This document shows, in pieces, positions 42,052 to 52,296 of a stretch of DNA of 64,000 nucleotides; the stretch's first letter is position 1, and each line of letters begins with the position of its first letter. The position numbers and the translations under genes are program-made. Origin of the DNA: Parasulfuritortus sp049322515 (GTDB taxonomy: Bacteria; Pseudomonadota; Gammaproteobacteria; Burkholderiales; Thiobacillaceae); assembly GCA_049322515.1 (NCBI GenBank), contig JBMOQW010000027.1, positions 134,909 to 198,908 on the forward strand, in the 5' to 3' direction. The notes under the pieces are model-generated. The model saw nothing but the letters and a program-made list of their open reading frames with translations, did no database searches and was not told where the DNA came from.

Positions 42052-42930
42052 TCAGTCGAACAATTCGTTATCCATTGATCCGGCCGCCTGCTCCAGTCGG
42101 GCGGCGACCAGGGTCGCGTTGAGCGCCGCCGGATCCAGCACCTTGGGCAACAGGCGGTGGACCTGGGCCAGCCAGCGCGGTCGCGACCTCGCCGCGACCT
42201 CCAGCTCGGCCCGCCGCGCATCGCTCAGCCGAGGCCAGCACAGCAGCATGGGCGCCAGCCACGCATGATAATCGGCAATAACCGACTTTTCCAGTGGGTT
42301 ATTCCAATCCTCGGCCAGCAACAGCTCGGGAAAGGCATCGGCGGACAGCTGTCGGCCCTGCCAGGCCGGTGCCAGGCGATAGCCGGTCAGCCCCGCGCCG
42401 GAGCCGTCCGCCTCGCGACGAAACCACTGCGCGGCGGCATAGGGGCGCGCGCGCAGGTTGACCATGCGCTGGAGCACGTCCCGGTGCCGTGGCGCGTTGG
42501 GCAGGCCGGCGTCGCGCTGATCCAGGGTAGGCGAGGTGAAGCCTCGGTACTGGAGGGAAAACGGCACCCAGTCCAGCTCGGTCAAGCCGTGCGTGTGCCG
42601 GCTCGGCCGCTCGGCGTCGAGCAGGGCCAGGGGCTGGCCGGTTTCCTTGTCGAGCAACCAGAGCTCGACCGTGTCGGCGGCGCGAAATGGCAGTGCCGGC
42701 ATCTGCTCCAGCGCCGCCAACAGGTCCGGATAGCGATGCCCGACCCCGGCGGTGACGCCCTGGCCGACCACCCAGACCCCGACCGGCCGCACCCAGCCCT
42801 GGCCATCGTCGGCGCGCAGGTGCCAGGTAAGGCCATCCAGGCTGCGCGCATCGGCATCTTCGATCTCGACGAATTGCACCACGCCCCGGTAGGGATTCAG
42901 GCGGCGCAGGGAAAAATATCGGGCGGACAC
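42052..42930 (-). CDS. Unknown protein, first gene of the MoxR-VWA module
   Basis: The protein has 292 residues from a GTG start. I do not recognise the family. It begins SARYFSLRRLNPYRGVVQFVEIEDADARSLDGLTWHLRADDGQ, meaning an N-terminal beta-rich domain with repeated W and V; the middle has DTVELWLLDKETGQPLALL and ERPSRHTHGLTELDWVPFSL; the C-terminal third is helical (YHAWLAPMLLCWPRLSDARRAELEVAARSRP). There is no signal peptide or membrane segment. It ends three bases before the MoxR ATPase start, so it is part of the same operon and is a candidate substrate or adaptor of that ATPase. Confidence 0.75.
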   Translation of the reverse strand: MSARYFSLRRLNPYRGVVQFVEIEDADARSLDGLTWHLRADDGQGWVRPVGVWVVGQGVTAGVGHRYPDLLAALEQMPALPFRAADTVELWLLDKETGQPLALLDAERPSRHTHGLTELDWVPFSLQYRGFTSPTLDQRDAGLPNAPRHRDVLQRMVNLRARPYAAAQWFRREADGSGAGLTGYRLAPAWQGRQLSADAFPELLLAEDWNNPLEKSVIADYHAWLAPMLLCWPRLSDARRAELEVAARSRPRWLAQVHRLLPKVLDPAALNATLVAARLEQAAGSMDNELFD

Positions 42931-42994
42931 GGTGGTGAGGGATGCGTGGGTTTGCTAGCGTGAGACTGTAACAACGAACCCACCGGGGCGCATA

Positions 42995-43849
42995 TTGAAA
43001 ACGTACCAGGATCTTCGCGACCACCATCCCGCCGCTTGGCTGGCGCCGCGTCCGCCCGACAGCCACAAGGGCGATTTTGGCCAGGTCGGCATCCTGGGTG
43101 GCGCGTCCGGCATGGCCGGGGCCGCGCTGCTGGCGGGTCGGGCTGCCTTGCGCCTGGGTGCCGGAAGAGTTTATGTCGGGCTGATCGACGACCGCCTGGC
43201 CGTGGATCCGGGGCAGCCGGAGCTCATGCTGTGCCGGCCCGAGCGCTTGCTGAGTCTCTCCCTGCCCGGCTGCCTGGCGGCCGGCCCGGGACTCGGCCAG
43301 ACCGGCACGGCGCGCGCGGGGCTGGAGGCGCTGCTCGGGCTTTCAATGCCGCTGGTACTGGACGCCGACGCCCTCAATCAGATCGCCGCCGATCCGGCGC
43401 TGGCCGGCCAGGTACGCAGCCGAACCGGGCCCACCCTGCTCACGCCCCACGCCGGGGAAGCAGGACGTTTGCTCGGCATCGACAGCGCCACCCTGCAACG
43501 CGACCGGGCGGGTGCCTTGCAGGCCCTGGTGGACCGGTTTCGCTGCGGCGTCCTGCTCAAGGGCCGGGCCACCCTGATCGGCTTTCCCGACCGCCCACCC
43601 TGGCGCAACCCGAGTGGCAACCCCGCCCTGGCCTCGGCCGGCATGGGTGACGTGCTGACCGGCATGATCGCCGCACTGGCCGCCCAAGGCCTGGACCTGG
43701 AACGGGCCGCCGTGCTGGCGGCCTGGCTGCATGGAGAAGCCGCCGACAGCGCACGTGCCCGGGGTGAGGGGCCGGTCGGCCTCAGCGCGAGCGAACTCGT
43801 CCCGGGCGCCCGCGCCCGGCTGAACCGACTGGTCTACAGCGTGCCTTGA
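42995..43849 (+). CDS. nnrD: ADP-dependent NAD(P)H-hydrate dehydratase
   Basis: The protein has 284 residues and starts at TTG 42995. The ribokinase-like YjeF C-terminal fold is clear: GILGGASGMAGAALLAGRAALRLGAGRVYVG, LDADALN, LLTPHAGEAGRLLG, LLKGRATLIG and NPALASAGMGDVLTGMIAALAAQG. The GMGDVLTG motif holds the catalytic Asp. It repairs hydrated NADH and NADPH using ADP. The epimerase partner (NnrE), often fused in front, is absent, so this is the stand-alone form. It is divergent from the unknown gene at 42052 and its 3-prime end overlaps the galU end by 16 bases in convergent orientation. Confidence 0.92.
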   Translation: MKTYQDLRDHHPAAWLAPRPPDSHKGDFGQVGILGGASGMAGAALLAGRAALRLGAGRVYVGLIDDRLAVDPGQPELMLCRPERLLSLSLPGCLAAGPGLGQTGTARAGLEALLGLSMPLVLDADALNQIAADPALAGQVRSRTGPTLLTPHAGEAGRLLGIDSATLQRDRAGALQALVDRFRCGVLLKGRATLIGFPDRPPWRNPSGNPALASAGMGDVLTGMIAALAAQGLDLERAAVLAAWLHGEAADSARARGEGPVGLSASELVPGARARLNRLVYSVP

Positions 43850-44733
43850 CCCGCCTGGCAAGGACCGCAGAACTTCTGGCGCAGGTAGGCACTGAATTCA
43901 TCCGCCACTTCCGGATGCTTCATGGCGTATTCGACGGTCGCCTGGAGGTAGCCGAATTTGGAGCCGCAGTCATAGCGGACCCCTTCGAAGGCATAGGCGA
44001 GCACCTGCTGTTCCTTGAGCAGCGAAGCGATGGCATCGGTCAGTTGCAGTTCGTTGCCGGCGCCGCGTTCGATGTGACGCAGGTGATGGAAGATGCGCGG
44101 CGTCAGCACGTAGCGGCCGACCACGGCCAGGTTGGATGGCGCGTTCGCCGGCTTCGGCTTTTCAACGATCCGGGTCACCCGTGACAAGCGCTCGGACATG
44201 GGGTCGGCAGCCACGATGCCATAGGAACCGGTCTCCGAGGGATCCACCGTCTGCACGCCGACGATGGAACTCTGGTAATAGTCGTACTGGTCGCACATCT
44301 GCTTGACCACGCCGGGTTCCGCGTCGATCAGGTCGTCGGCCAGGATCACCGCGAACGGCTCGTCGTTGACCGCCGGCTGGGCGCACAGCACGGCGTGGCC
44401 CAGGCCCATCGCCTCGGCCTGGCGGATATAGATGCAATTCACGTAGCTGGGCAGCATGTTGCGCAGTTCTTCCAGCGCCTTCAGCTTGCCGCGCGTTTCC
44501 AGTTCCACTTCCAGCTCATAGGCCTTGTCGAAGTGGTCGGCGATGGCGCGCTTGGTCCGGCCGATAATGAAGATCAGGTCGGTGATGCCGGCCGCGACCG
44601 CCTCCTCGGCCGCATACTGGATCAGCGGCTTGTCGACGATGGGGAGCATTTCCTTGGGATTGGCCTTGGTCGCGGGCAAGAACCGGGTGCCCATGCCGGC
44701 GGCGGGAAAAACCGCCTTCGTTACTCTTTTCAA
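43834..44733 (-). CDS. galU: UTP-glucose-1-phosphate uridylyltransferase
   Basis: The protein has 299 residues from a TTG start whose bases overlap the ligA stop (TTGA), with GGGAG upstream. It has the nucleotidyltransferase signature AVFPAAGMGTRFLPATKANPKEMLPIVDKP, the uracil-contact region AEAMGLGHAVLCA and LADDLIDAEPG, and VEKPKPANAPSNLAVVGRYVL. It makes UDP-glucose for lipopolysaccharide, exopolysaccharide and glycogen. It is the last gene of the pyrG-to-galU operon. A TTG start may lower its output. The last residues (FCGPCQAGQGTL) extend a little past the usual end. Confidence 0.97.
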   Translation of the reverse strand: MKRVTKAVFPAAGMGTRFLPATKANPKEMLPIVDKPLIQYAAEEAVAAGITDLIFIIGRTKRAIADHFDKAYELEVELETRGKLKALEELRNMLPSYVNCIYIRQAEAMGLGHAVLCAQPAVNDEPFAVILADDLIDAEPGVVKQMCDQYDYYQSSIVGVQTVDPSETGSYGIVAADPMSERLSRVTRIVEKPKPANAPSNLAVVGRYVLTPRIFHHLRHIERGAGNELQLTDAIASLLKEQQVLAYAFEGVRYDCGSKFGYLQATVEYAMKHPEVADEFSAYLRQKFCGPCQAGQGTL

Positions 44734-46784
44734 ATCACACTCCCTTGTCTCAATAACGCCAACATACCCGCCTCATCTAGTACGGATATACCCAATTCCT
44801 GCGCCTTGGCCAATTTTGAACCTGGATCGGCCCCGGCGACAACAAAATCTGTCTTCTTTGAAACGCTGCCGGCCACCTTGCCACCGGCCGCCTCGATCAT
44901 CGCTCGGGCCTGGTCCCGGCTCAGGCTGGGCAGGGTGCCGGTGATGACCAGGGTCTTGCCGACCAGAGGACCGGCCGGTGGCCGGGCCGGGCCGTCGACC
45001 CAGACTTCGGCCGCGCGCAGTTGCTCGATCACGGCCCGGTTGTGTGGCTCGGCGAAAAAGGCCTGCAGGGACGCGGCGACCACCGGTCCGACATCGGGCA
45101 CCTGCATCAAGGTGGCCGGGTCGGCGGCCATCAGGGCATCGAGGCTGCCAAAATGCCGGGCCAGGTCCTTGGCCGTTTGTTCACCGACGTTGCGGATGCC
45201 CAGGGCGAAGATGAAGCGATGCAAGGGCCGGCCACGGCTCGCGGCAATCGCCGCGATCAGGTTGGCCGCCGATTTCTCTGCCATCCGGTCGAGGCTGGCC
45301 ACGTCTTCGAGGCTCAATCGATACAGGTCGGCCGGGGTGGCCACCCAGCCCCGTTCGACCAACTGGTCGACCAGTTTGTCGCCCAGCCCCTCGATGTCCA
45401 TCGCCCGGCGGCCGGCGAAATGCAGCAGGGCCTGCTTGCGCTGGGCCGGACAGGCGAGACCGTTGCCACAGCGGGCCACCGCCTCGCCTTCGATGCGCAG
45501 GACCGGCGCGCCACACACCGGGCAGCGGTCAGGCAGGGCATAGGGCCCATGCAGCGGTGTCACCAGGTCGGCCAGCGGCCGCCGGTCCAGCACCACCGAG
45601 ACCACTTCAGGGATCACGTCACCCGCCCGGCGCACGATCACGGTATCGCCGACCCGGACGTCCTTGCGCCGGACCTCGTCCTCGTTGTGCAGGGTGGCGT
45701 TGGTGACCGTGACCCCGCCGACGAACACCGGCTTCAGGCGGGCCACCGGGGTGAGTGCGCCGGTTCGGCCGACCTGGACCTCGATCGCCTCGACCGTGGT
45801 CAGCTCTTCCTGGGCCGGATACTTGTGGGCGACCGCCCAGCGCGGTTCGCGCGCCACGAAGCCGAGCCGGGCCTGCAAGTCGAGCCGGTTGACCTTGTAG
45901 ACCACGCCGTCGATATCAAAAGGCAACTGGTCGCGCCGGGCCGCGACAGCACGGTAAAAGTCGATCAAGGTCTCCGGCCCGGCCCCCACCACGCGGGTTT
46001 CGCACACCGGCAAGCCGAAGCGGGCCAAGGCATCGAGGGTTTCGGCATGGGTGGCAGGCAGCGTCCAGCCCACCACTTCGCCGAGGCCGTAGCAGAAGAA
46101 AGACAGCGGCCGCTGGGCCGCCACGGCGGGATCGAGCTGGCGCAGACTGCCGGCGGCACCGTTGCGCGGATTGACCAGGGTGGGCCGGCCGAGCGCGCGC
46201 TGCTGCGCGTTGTAGCGTTCGAAATCGGCCCGACGCATGTAGACCTCGCCGCGCACTTCGAGCACCTCCGGGGGATGAACCAGTGCCAGGCGCAAAGGGA
46301 TGGCATGCACGGTGCGCACGTTCTGGGTCACATCCTCGCCGGTCTCGCCGTCGCCACGGGTCGCAGCCTGCACCAGGACGCCTTGCTCATAGCGCAGCGA
46401 CATGGCCAGGCCGTCGAATTTCAGCTCGGCGGCGTATTCGAGGGCCGGATCCGAATCGGCCAGGCCGAGCTCCTTGCGCAGCCGTGCATCGAAGGCCCGG
46501 GCACCGGCCTCGCTGGTATCGGTCTCGGTGCGGATCGACAACATGGGCACCCGGTGCGGGACCGGCGCGAAGGCCGCCAAGGGCGTGCCACCCACCCGGC
46601 GGGTCGGTGAATCGGGGGTCGCCAGCGCCGGGTACTCGGCCTCGAGCGCCTGTAGCTCGCGGAACAGGCGGTCATACTCGGCATCCGGCACGGTCGGACG
46701 GTCGAGCACGTAGTAGCTGTAGTTATGCGCCTCGATCTCGGCCCGCAGTTGCGCGGCCCGCGCCGCGACCGCCTCGGACAGCAT
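44730..46784 (-). CDS. ligA: NAD-dependent DNA ligase
   Basis: The protein has 684 residues from ATG 46784; GTG two codons earlier is possible. It starts with the Ia domain (EAHNYSYYVLDRPTVPDAEYDRLFREL). The adenylated lysine is Lys122 in ELKFDG. A zinc finger (CPVCGAPVLR and RCGNGLACPAQRK), helix-hairpin-helix repeats (LGIRNVGEQTAKDLARHFG, VPDVGPVVAASL) and a C-terminal BRCT domain (GKTLVITGTLPSLSRDQARAMIEAAGGKV) are all present. It seals nicks in replication and repair using NAD+. It lies ten bases after zipA, the order found in many betaproteobacteria and some gammaproteobacteria. Confidence 0.98.
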   Translation of the reverse strand: MLSEAVAARAAQLRAEIEAHNYSYYVLDRPTVPDAEYDRLFRELQALEAEYPALATPDSPTRRVGGTPLAAFAPVPHRVPMLSIRTETDTSEAGARAFDARLRKELGLADSDPALEYAAELKFDGLAMSLRYEQGVLVQAATRGDGETGEDVTQNVRTVHAIPLRLALVHPPEVLEVRGEVYMRRADFERYNAQQRALGRPTLVNPRNGAAGSLRQLDPAVAAQRPLSFFCYGLGEVVGWTLPATHAETLDALARFGLPVCETRVVGAGPETLIDFYRAVAARRDQLPFDIDGVVYKVNRLDLQARLGFVAREPRWAVAHKYPAQEELTTVEAIEVQVGRTGALTPVARLKPVFVGGVTVTNATLHNEDEVRRKDVRVGDTVIVRRAGDVIPEVVSVVLDRRPLADLVTPLHGPYALPDRCPVCGAPVLRIEGEAVARCGNGLACPAQRKQALLHFAGRRAMDIEGLGDKLVDQLVERGWVATPADLYRLSLEDVASLDRMAEKSAANLIAAIAASRGRPLHRFIFALGIRNVGEQTAKDLARHFGSLDALMAADPATLMQVPDVGPVVAASLQAFFAEPHNRAVIEQLRAAEVWVDGPARPPAGPLVGKTLVITGTLPSLSRDQARAMIEAAGGKVAGSVSKKTDFVVAGADPGSKLAKAQELGISVLDEAGMLALLRQGSVI

Positions 46785-46794
46785 CGACACCGGT

Positions 46795-47901
46795 TCAGGC
46801 AAACAGGCGCAGGGCACGCTCGCCGCCCCCTGGCACGCCACGGGCCGCCAGTCGGGCATAGAGCGTTTCCAGGCTCTGGCGGTCCCGCTCCAGGCTGGCC
46901 CGGGTGACCGGCCGGCCGGCGTCATCGACCAGTCGGCCACCGAGCCGGTCGGCCAGGGTGAAACCGAGATCGGTCATCCGGTCGAAGGCGGCCAGGCCGT
47001 CGCCGACGCGGGGCACATCGAACAGCAGGGTCAACCCGGCGCCGCCCTGAGCCTCACCCCCATCAGCCAGGGTAAAGGCGACCCGACCCAGGGCATCGCG
47101 AGCGGTATAGCCGCCGTCGACCTCCTGGACCAGCCCGGCACGGGTGGCCAGGTCATGCAGCGCGGCGGCCTCGAACTCGCCCCCCTGATCGGGCAGCAGG
47201 TTGAGGCCGATGAGCATGTCGACCTCGGCACAGAAGGCATCCAGGGCCTGCGCCTTGGCCAGTGCCTCGGCCTTGTCCTGGCAAGACACCGCGCCGCCAT
47301 GCTCGGCGGCGAATTCGTAAAGTCGCCGGCAGAAGGAATCGATCTGCACCTCGCTGACCGGGCCCGAGCGATCGGCCAACAGCAAGCCGAGTTCGATCGT
47401 GTCGTAGCGACGCGTGCCGTGGCCGGCGACCGGCTCCCAGGCGCCGCTTTCATGACAGCCCACCATGCGGATCGGCTTGCTGATCCGGCGCAAGGCTTCC
47501 AGGAGCGGCGCAAAGGACAGGGCGGTCGGCTGTGTATAGCGCAGCCGGGCGATGTACTCGATCTCAGGGTCCAGTGGGCTTTCCGGCGCGAGGTCGGGCA
47601 CGGGCACGGCCACCGACGCCGGCGCAGCAGCCATGGGCGCAGTCTCGATGACGGCTTCCACCGGAACCGGGGCGCCCTGATGGCCATCCTCATGGGCCGC
47701 GATGCTGGGTTCGATGCGGCGCTCCGGCGGCGCATCATGCAGGGCGATCTCGCTGAGTGACACTTCAGGCTCGCCATCCCTCAATTGGAACAGACGCTCG
47801 GCCTGCTTGCGCGAGCGTCGCTCCTGATACGCGTTGTAGAGCATGACCGCGGCGACCAGGCCGATGCCCAACGCGATCAAGGTGTAGTGCAACGAGGTCA
47901 A
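46795..47901 (-). CDS. zipA: Cell division protein ZipA-like
   Basis: The protein has 368 residues. One N-terminal membrane helix (about 5-24, LHYTLIALGIGLVAAVMLYNA) is followed by a short charged stretch, a Pro/Ala-rich linker (about 75-110) and a C-terminal domain of the ZipA FtsZ-binding type (about 220-345: EVDMLIGLNLLPDQGGEFEAAALHDLATRAGLVQEVDGGYTARD and LTLLFDVPRVGDGLAAFDRMTDLGFTLADRLGGRLVDDAGRPV, named by residues). ZipA tethers FtsZ to the membrane. The start overlaps the ftsB stop (ATGA) and ligA follows at ten bases. Sequence match is weaker than for E. coli ZipA but layout and context are convincing. Confidence 0.88.
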   Translation of the reverse strand: MTSLHYTLIALGIGLVAAVMLYNAYQERRSRKQAERLFQLRDGEPEVSLSEIALHDAPPERRIEPSIAAHEDGHQGAPVPVEAVIETAPMAAAPASVAVPVPDLAPESPLDPEIEYIARLRYTQPTALSFAPLLEALRRISKPIRMVGCHESGAWEPVAGHGTRRYDTIELGLLLADRSGPVSEVQIDSFCRRLYEFAAEHGGAVSCQDKAEALAKAQALDAFCAEVDMLIGLNLLPDQGGEFEAAALHDLATRAGLVQEVDGGYTARDALGRVAFTLADGGEAQGGAGLTLLFDVPRVGDGLAAFDRMTDLGFTLADRLGGRLVDDAGRPVTRASLERDRQSLETLYARLAARGVPGGGERALRLFA

Positions 47902-48206
47902 GGCTCGGTCTCCCCGGTGATTGGCGGTCTGGCTGCGGGCTCCATGACCTGGAAGAACACTTCGTCCTGCCGGATCATACCCAGTTCATAGCGGGCACGG
48001 GCCTCGATGGCGCCGTACCCGGTCTTCAGATCGTTCACTTCCGCCGCCAGCTGGGCATTGCGGGCCACCAGAACCTGGTTGGCCGCCTCCTGCTCGCCAA
48101 TCTGGCGTTGCAGATCCCAGACCTTGAGCCAGCTTCCCTTGCCCAGCCAGAGCGGGTACTGAAGCAGCAGGATGAGTGCCGCCAAGGTCCAGGTCAGGCC
48201 GCGCAT
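47898..48206 (-). CDS. ftsB: Cell division protein FtsB
   Basis: The protein has 102 residues: a membrane helix near residues 5-22 (LTWTLAALILLLQYPLWLG) and a periplasmic leucine-zipper coiled coil (VWDLQRQIGEQEAANQVLVARNAQLAAEVNDLKTG), then IEARARYELGMIRQDEVFFQV, the DivIC/FtsB hallmark. It joins FtsL and FtsQ in the divisome and helps activate septal peptidoglycan synthesis. It starts one base after eno ends, the usual eno-ftsB pair, and overlaps zipA. The C-terminal tail ends with a short Pro-rich segment. Confidence 0.95.
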   Translation of the reverse strand: MRGLTWTLAALILLLQYPLWLGKGSWLKVWDLQRQIGEQEAANQVLVARNAQLAAEVNDLKTGYGAIEARARYELGMIRQDEVFFQVMEPAARPPITGETEP

Positions 48207-48207
48207 G

Positions 48208-49491
48208 TCACCTGGTCTGGTTGAACGCGCTCATGCCCGGATAGCTGGCCATGTTACCCAGCTCTTCCTCGATGCGCAGAAGCTGGTTGTACTTGGCGAT
48301 GCGATCGGAACGCGACAGCGAGCCGGTCTTGATCTGCCAGGCATTGGTGGCCACGGCCAGGTCGGCGATGAAGCTGTCCTCGGTCTCGCCCGAGCGGTGC
48401 GAAATCACGCTGGTCCAGCCGGCCCGCTTGGCCATCTCGATGGCGGCGAAGGTTTCCGACAGGGTGCCGATCTGGTTGACCTTGATCAGGATCGAGTTGG
48501 CGACATTCTTCTGGATGCCTTCCTTCAGGATCTTGGTATTGGTCACGAACAGGTCGTCGCCGACCAGCTGGATCGCTTTGCCCAGCTTGGCATTGTGCTG
48601 TGCCCAGCCGTCCCAGTCCTGCTCGGCCATGCCGTCCTCGATGCTGATGATCGGGTACTTGGCGACCCAGGCGGCCAGGTAGTCGTTGAACTCGGCCGAA
48701 GTCAGTTGCAGGCCCTCGGCGCTGATGTGGTACTTGCCGTCCTTGTAGAACTCGGAGCTGGCGCAGTCCATGCCAATGTAGATCTGCTTGCCCGCGCTGT
48801 AGCCGGCCACCTCGATGGCCTCCATGATGAACTTGAGGGCATCCTCATTGCACTTCAGGTTGGGCGCGAAGCCGCCTTCGTCGCCGACACTGGTGGCGTA
48901 GCCCGCCTTGCCGAGCAGCTTCTTGAGGTTGTGGAACACCTCGGCGCCGGCGCGCAGGGCTTCGTGGAAGCTGTCCATGCCGGCCGGGATGATCATGAAT
49001 TCCTGCATGTCGATGCCGCTGTCGGCATGGGCACCGCCGTTGATGATATTCATCATCGGCACCGGCAGGCTCATCGGGCCGGCACCGCCCAGGTAACGGT
49101 AGAGCGGCAGGCCAGCCTCGTCCGCGGCCGCGCGGGCGCACGCCAGGGACACGGCCAAGGTGGCGTTGGCGCCCAGGCGCGACTTGTTGTCGGTGCCATC
49201 CAGGTCGATCAGGGTCTTGTCGATGAAGCTCTGCTCCTCGACATCGAGGCCCATGACCGCCTCGGCGATCTCGGTGTTGACGTGTTCGACAGCATTGAGC
49301 ACGCCCTTGCCCAGGTAACGCGACTTGTCGCCGTCACGCAGTTCGATGGCCTCGCGGCTGCCGGTGGAGGCCCCCGAGGGCACGGCGGCGCGGCCGAGGA
49401 CCCCGGATTCGAGCAGGACATCGGCCTCCACGGTGGGGTTGCCGCGGGAATCCAGGATCTCGCGGGCGATCACGTCAACGATTGCACTCAT
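48208..49491 (-). CDS. eno: Enolase
   Basis: The protein has 427 residues. Standard features are present: AREILDSRGNPTVEADV, SGASTGSREAIELRDGD, the metal and catalytic sites around EGGFAPNL, ISIEDGMAEQDWDGW and LVGDDLFVTNTKIL, with the catalytic Lys in LIKVNQIGTLSE and SHRSGETEDSFIADLAV. It converts 2-phosphoglycerate to phosphoenolpyruvate and takes part in the RNA degradosome in some bacteria. It lies 41 bases downstream of kdsA, whose substrate PEP it produces, and one base before ftsB. Confidence 0.99.
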   Translation of the reverse strand: MSAIVDVIAREILDSRGNPTVEADVLLESGVLGRAAVPSGASTGSREAIELRDGDKSRYLGKGVLNAVEHVNTEIAEAVMGLDVEEQSFIDKTLIDLDGTDNKSRLGANATLAVSLACARAAADEAGLPLYRYLGGAGPMSLPVPMMNIINGGAHADSGIDMQEFMIIPAGMDSFHEALRAGAEVFHNLKKLLGKAGYATSVGDEGGFAPNLKCNEDALKFIMEAIEVAGYSAGKQIYIGMDCASSEFYKDGKYHISAEGLQLTSAEFNDYLAAWVAKYPIISIEDGMAEQDWDGWAQHNAKLGKAIQLVGDDLFVTNTKILKEGIQKNVANSILIKVNQIGTLSETFAAIEMAKRAGWTSVISHRSGETEDSFIADLAVATNAWQIKTGSLSRSDRIAKYNQLLRIEEELGNMASYPGMSAFNQTR

Positions 49492-49532
49492 CTTCTTCTC
49501 TCTTTCAGGTTGTGCGCCCTCGTGAGGCGCGG

Positions 49533-50375
49533 TTATCGCGGCTTGACGCTGTCTTCGACAAAGCCGCGCTGTTTCACCAATACATCGATTTCCTTGAGGG
49601 TTTCCAACAGCTCGCGCATTTTGTCCAGCGGCCAGGCATTGGGCCCGTCGGACAGCGCCTTGGCCGGGTCCGGATGGGTTTCAGCAAACAGGCCGCTGAC
49701 CCCGGCGGCCACTGCCGCACGCGCCAGCACCGGCACAAACTCGCGCTGCCCCCCCGAGCAGGTGCCCTGGCCGCCCGGCTGCTGCACCGAATGGGTGGCG
49801 TCGAACACCACCGGGCAACCGGTCTCGCGCATGATGGCCAGGCCGCGCATGTCCGACACCAGGGTGTTGTAGCCGAACGAGACGCCGCGCTCGCAGACCA
49901 TGATTTGCGCGTTGCCGGTGGCCTTGGCCTTGTCGACCACGTTCTTCATGTCCCACGGGGCGAGGAACTGGCCCTTCTTGATGTTCACGGGCCGGCCGGC
50001 GCGCGCCACGTTCTGGATGAAGTTGGTCTGCCGGCACAGGAAGGCCGGGGTTTGCAGCACGTCCACCACCTCGGCCACTTCGGCCAGCGGCGTGTCTTCA
50101 TGCACGTCGGTGAGCACCGGCACGCCGATCTGCTTCTTCACTTCGGCCAGGATGCGCAGGCCTGCCGCCATGCCGGGGCCCCGATAGGACGTCCCAGAGG
50201 AGCGGTTGGCCTTGTCGAAGGACGACTTGTAGATGAACGGGACGTTCAGGGCGGCGCACATGTCCTTGAGCTGGCCGGCGGTATCCATGGCCAGCTGTTC
50301 GGACTCGATCACGCAGGGGCCGGCGATCAGGAACAAGGGCCGGTCGAGGCCGGCTTCAAAGCCGCACAAGTTCAT
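49533..50375 (-). CDS. kdsA: 3-deoxy-8-phosphooctulonate synthase
   Basis: The protein has 280 residues from ATG 50375, which has AGGAGAGG upstream. The TIM-barrel signature segments are FLIAGPCVIESEQLAMDTAG, YKSSFDKANRSSGTSYRGPGM, VLTDVHEDTPLAEVAEVVDVLQTPAFLCRQTN and GCPVVFDATHSVQQPGGQG. It condenses PEP and arabinose-5-phosphate for the KDO of lipopolysaccharide. It is unusual at the front: a 47-codon frame that copies the first 19 codons of kdsA lies directly upstream and ends in the kdsA ATG. The frame that runs further upstream to 50636 is a chance extension in another reading frame of pyrG. Confidence 0.97.
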   Translation of the reverse strand: MNLCGFEAGLDRPLFLIAGPCVIESEQLAMDTAGQLKDMCAALNVPFIYKSSFDKANRSSGTSYRGPGMAAGLRILAEVKKQIGVPVLTDVHEDTPLAEVAEVVDVLQTPAFLCRQTNFIQNVARAGRPVNIKKGQFLAPWDMKNVVDKAKATGNAQIMVCERGVSFGYNTLVSDMRGLAIMRETGCPVVFDATHSVQQPGGQGTCSGGQREFVPVLARAAVAAGVSGLFAETHPDPAKALSDGPNAWPLDKMRELLETLKEIDVLVKQRGFVEDSVKPR

Positions 50376-50511
50376 TTCACCTCTCCTGCGCCGTCCCAAC
50401 ACGCACCTATGCTGGTCGATCCCCGCAAGCGGGGCCCCTCGCCCCGCGCTCCGGCGCGCCCGGCGATCAGGAACAAGTGCCGGTCGAGGCCGACTTCGAA
50501 ACCACAGAGAT

Positions 50512-50515
<4 letters not shown>
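50372..50515 (-). CDS. 47-codon linker frame: duplicated start of kdsA plus inserted palindrome
   Basis: The ATG at 50515 overlaps the pyrG stop (ATGA) and the TGA at 50372 overlaps the kdsA ATG (ATGA). The first 19 codons (MNLCGFEVGLDRHLFLIAG) copy the KdsA start MNLCGFEAGLDRPLFLIAG. Six codon differences are silent and three change the residue (Ala/Val, Pro/His, and the last Pro/Arg). After codon 19 the copy turns into unrelated Gly/Arg-rich sequence carrying the palindrome. The pyrG end supplies AAGGA six bases before the ATG. The frame could be translated; function, if any, is unknown. Confidence 0.5.
50416..50439. repeat. Second copy of the GC-rich palindrome, at kdsA
   Basis: CCCCGC-AA-GCGGGG (50421-50434) with flanks GGTCGAT and CCCCT repeats the last hairpin of the isp1-isp2 array (6771-6799), differing mainly by one or two base deletions. 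Both copies are on the same strand relative to the host operon and lie in linker frames at operon junctions. Confidence 0.6.
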
Positions 50516-52146
<1,631 letters not shown>

Positions 52147-52296
52147 CTGGGATGCCTGTAGGGGTGATACGGAATTTTACCGGATGCCGACGGGGGCTGG
52201 AAGCCGCAACGGTACGCGGGGGCGGTCACGATTGAAAATACCGATCGTGGCGAACCGGCAAAGCGGCTACGATAAGGGAGACCCAATCCCCGTCCC

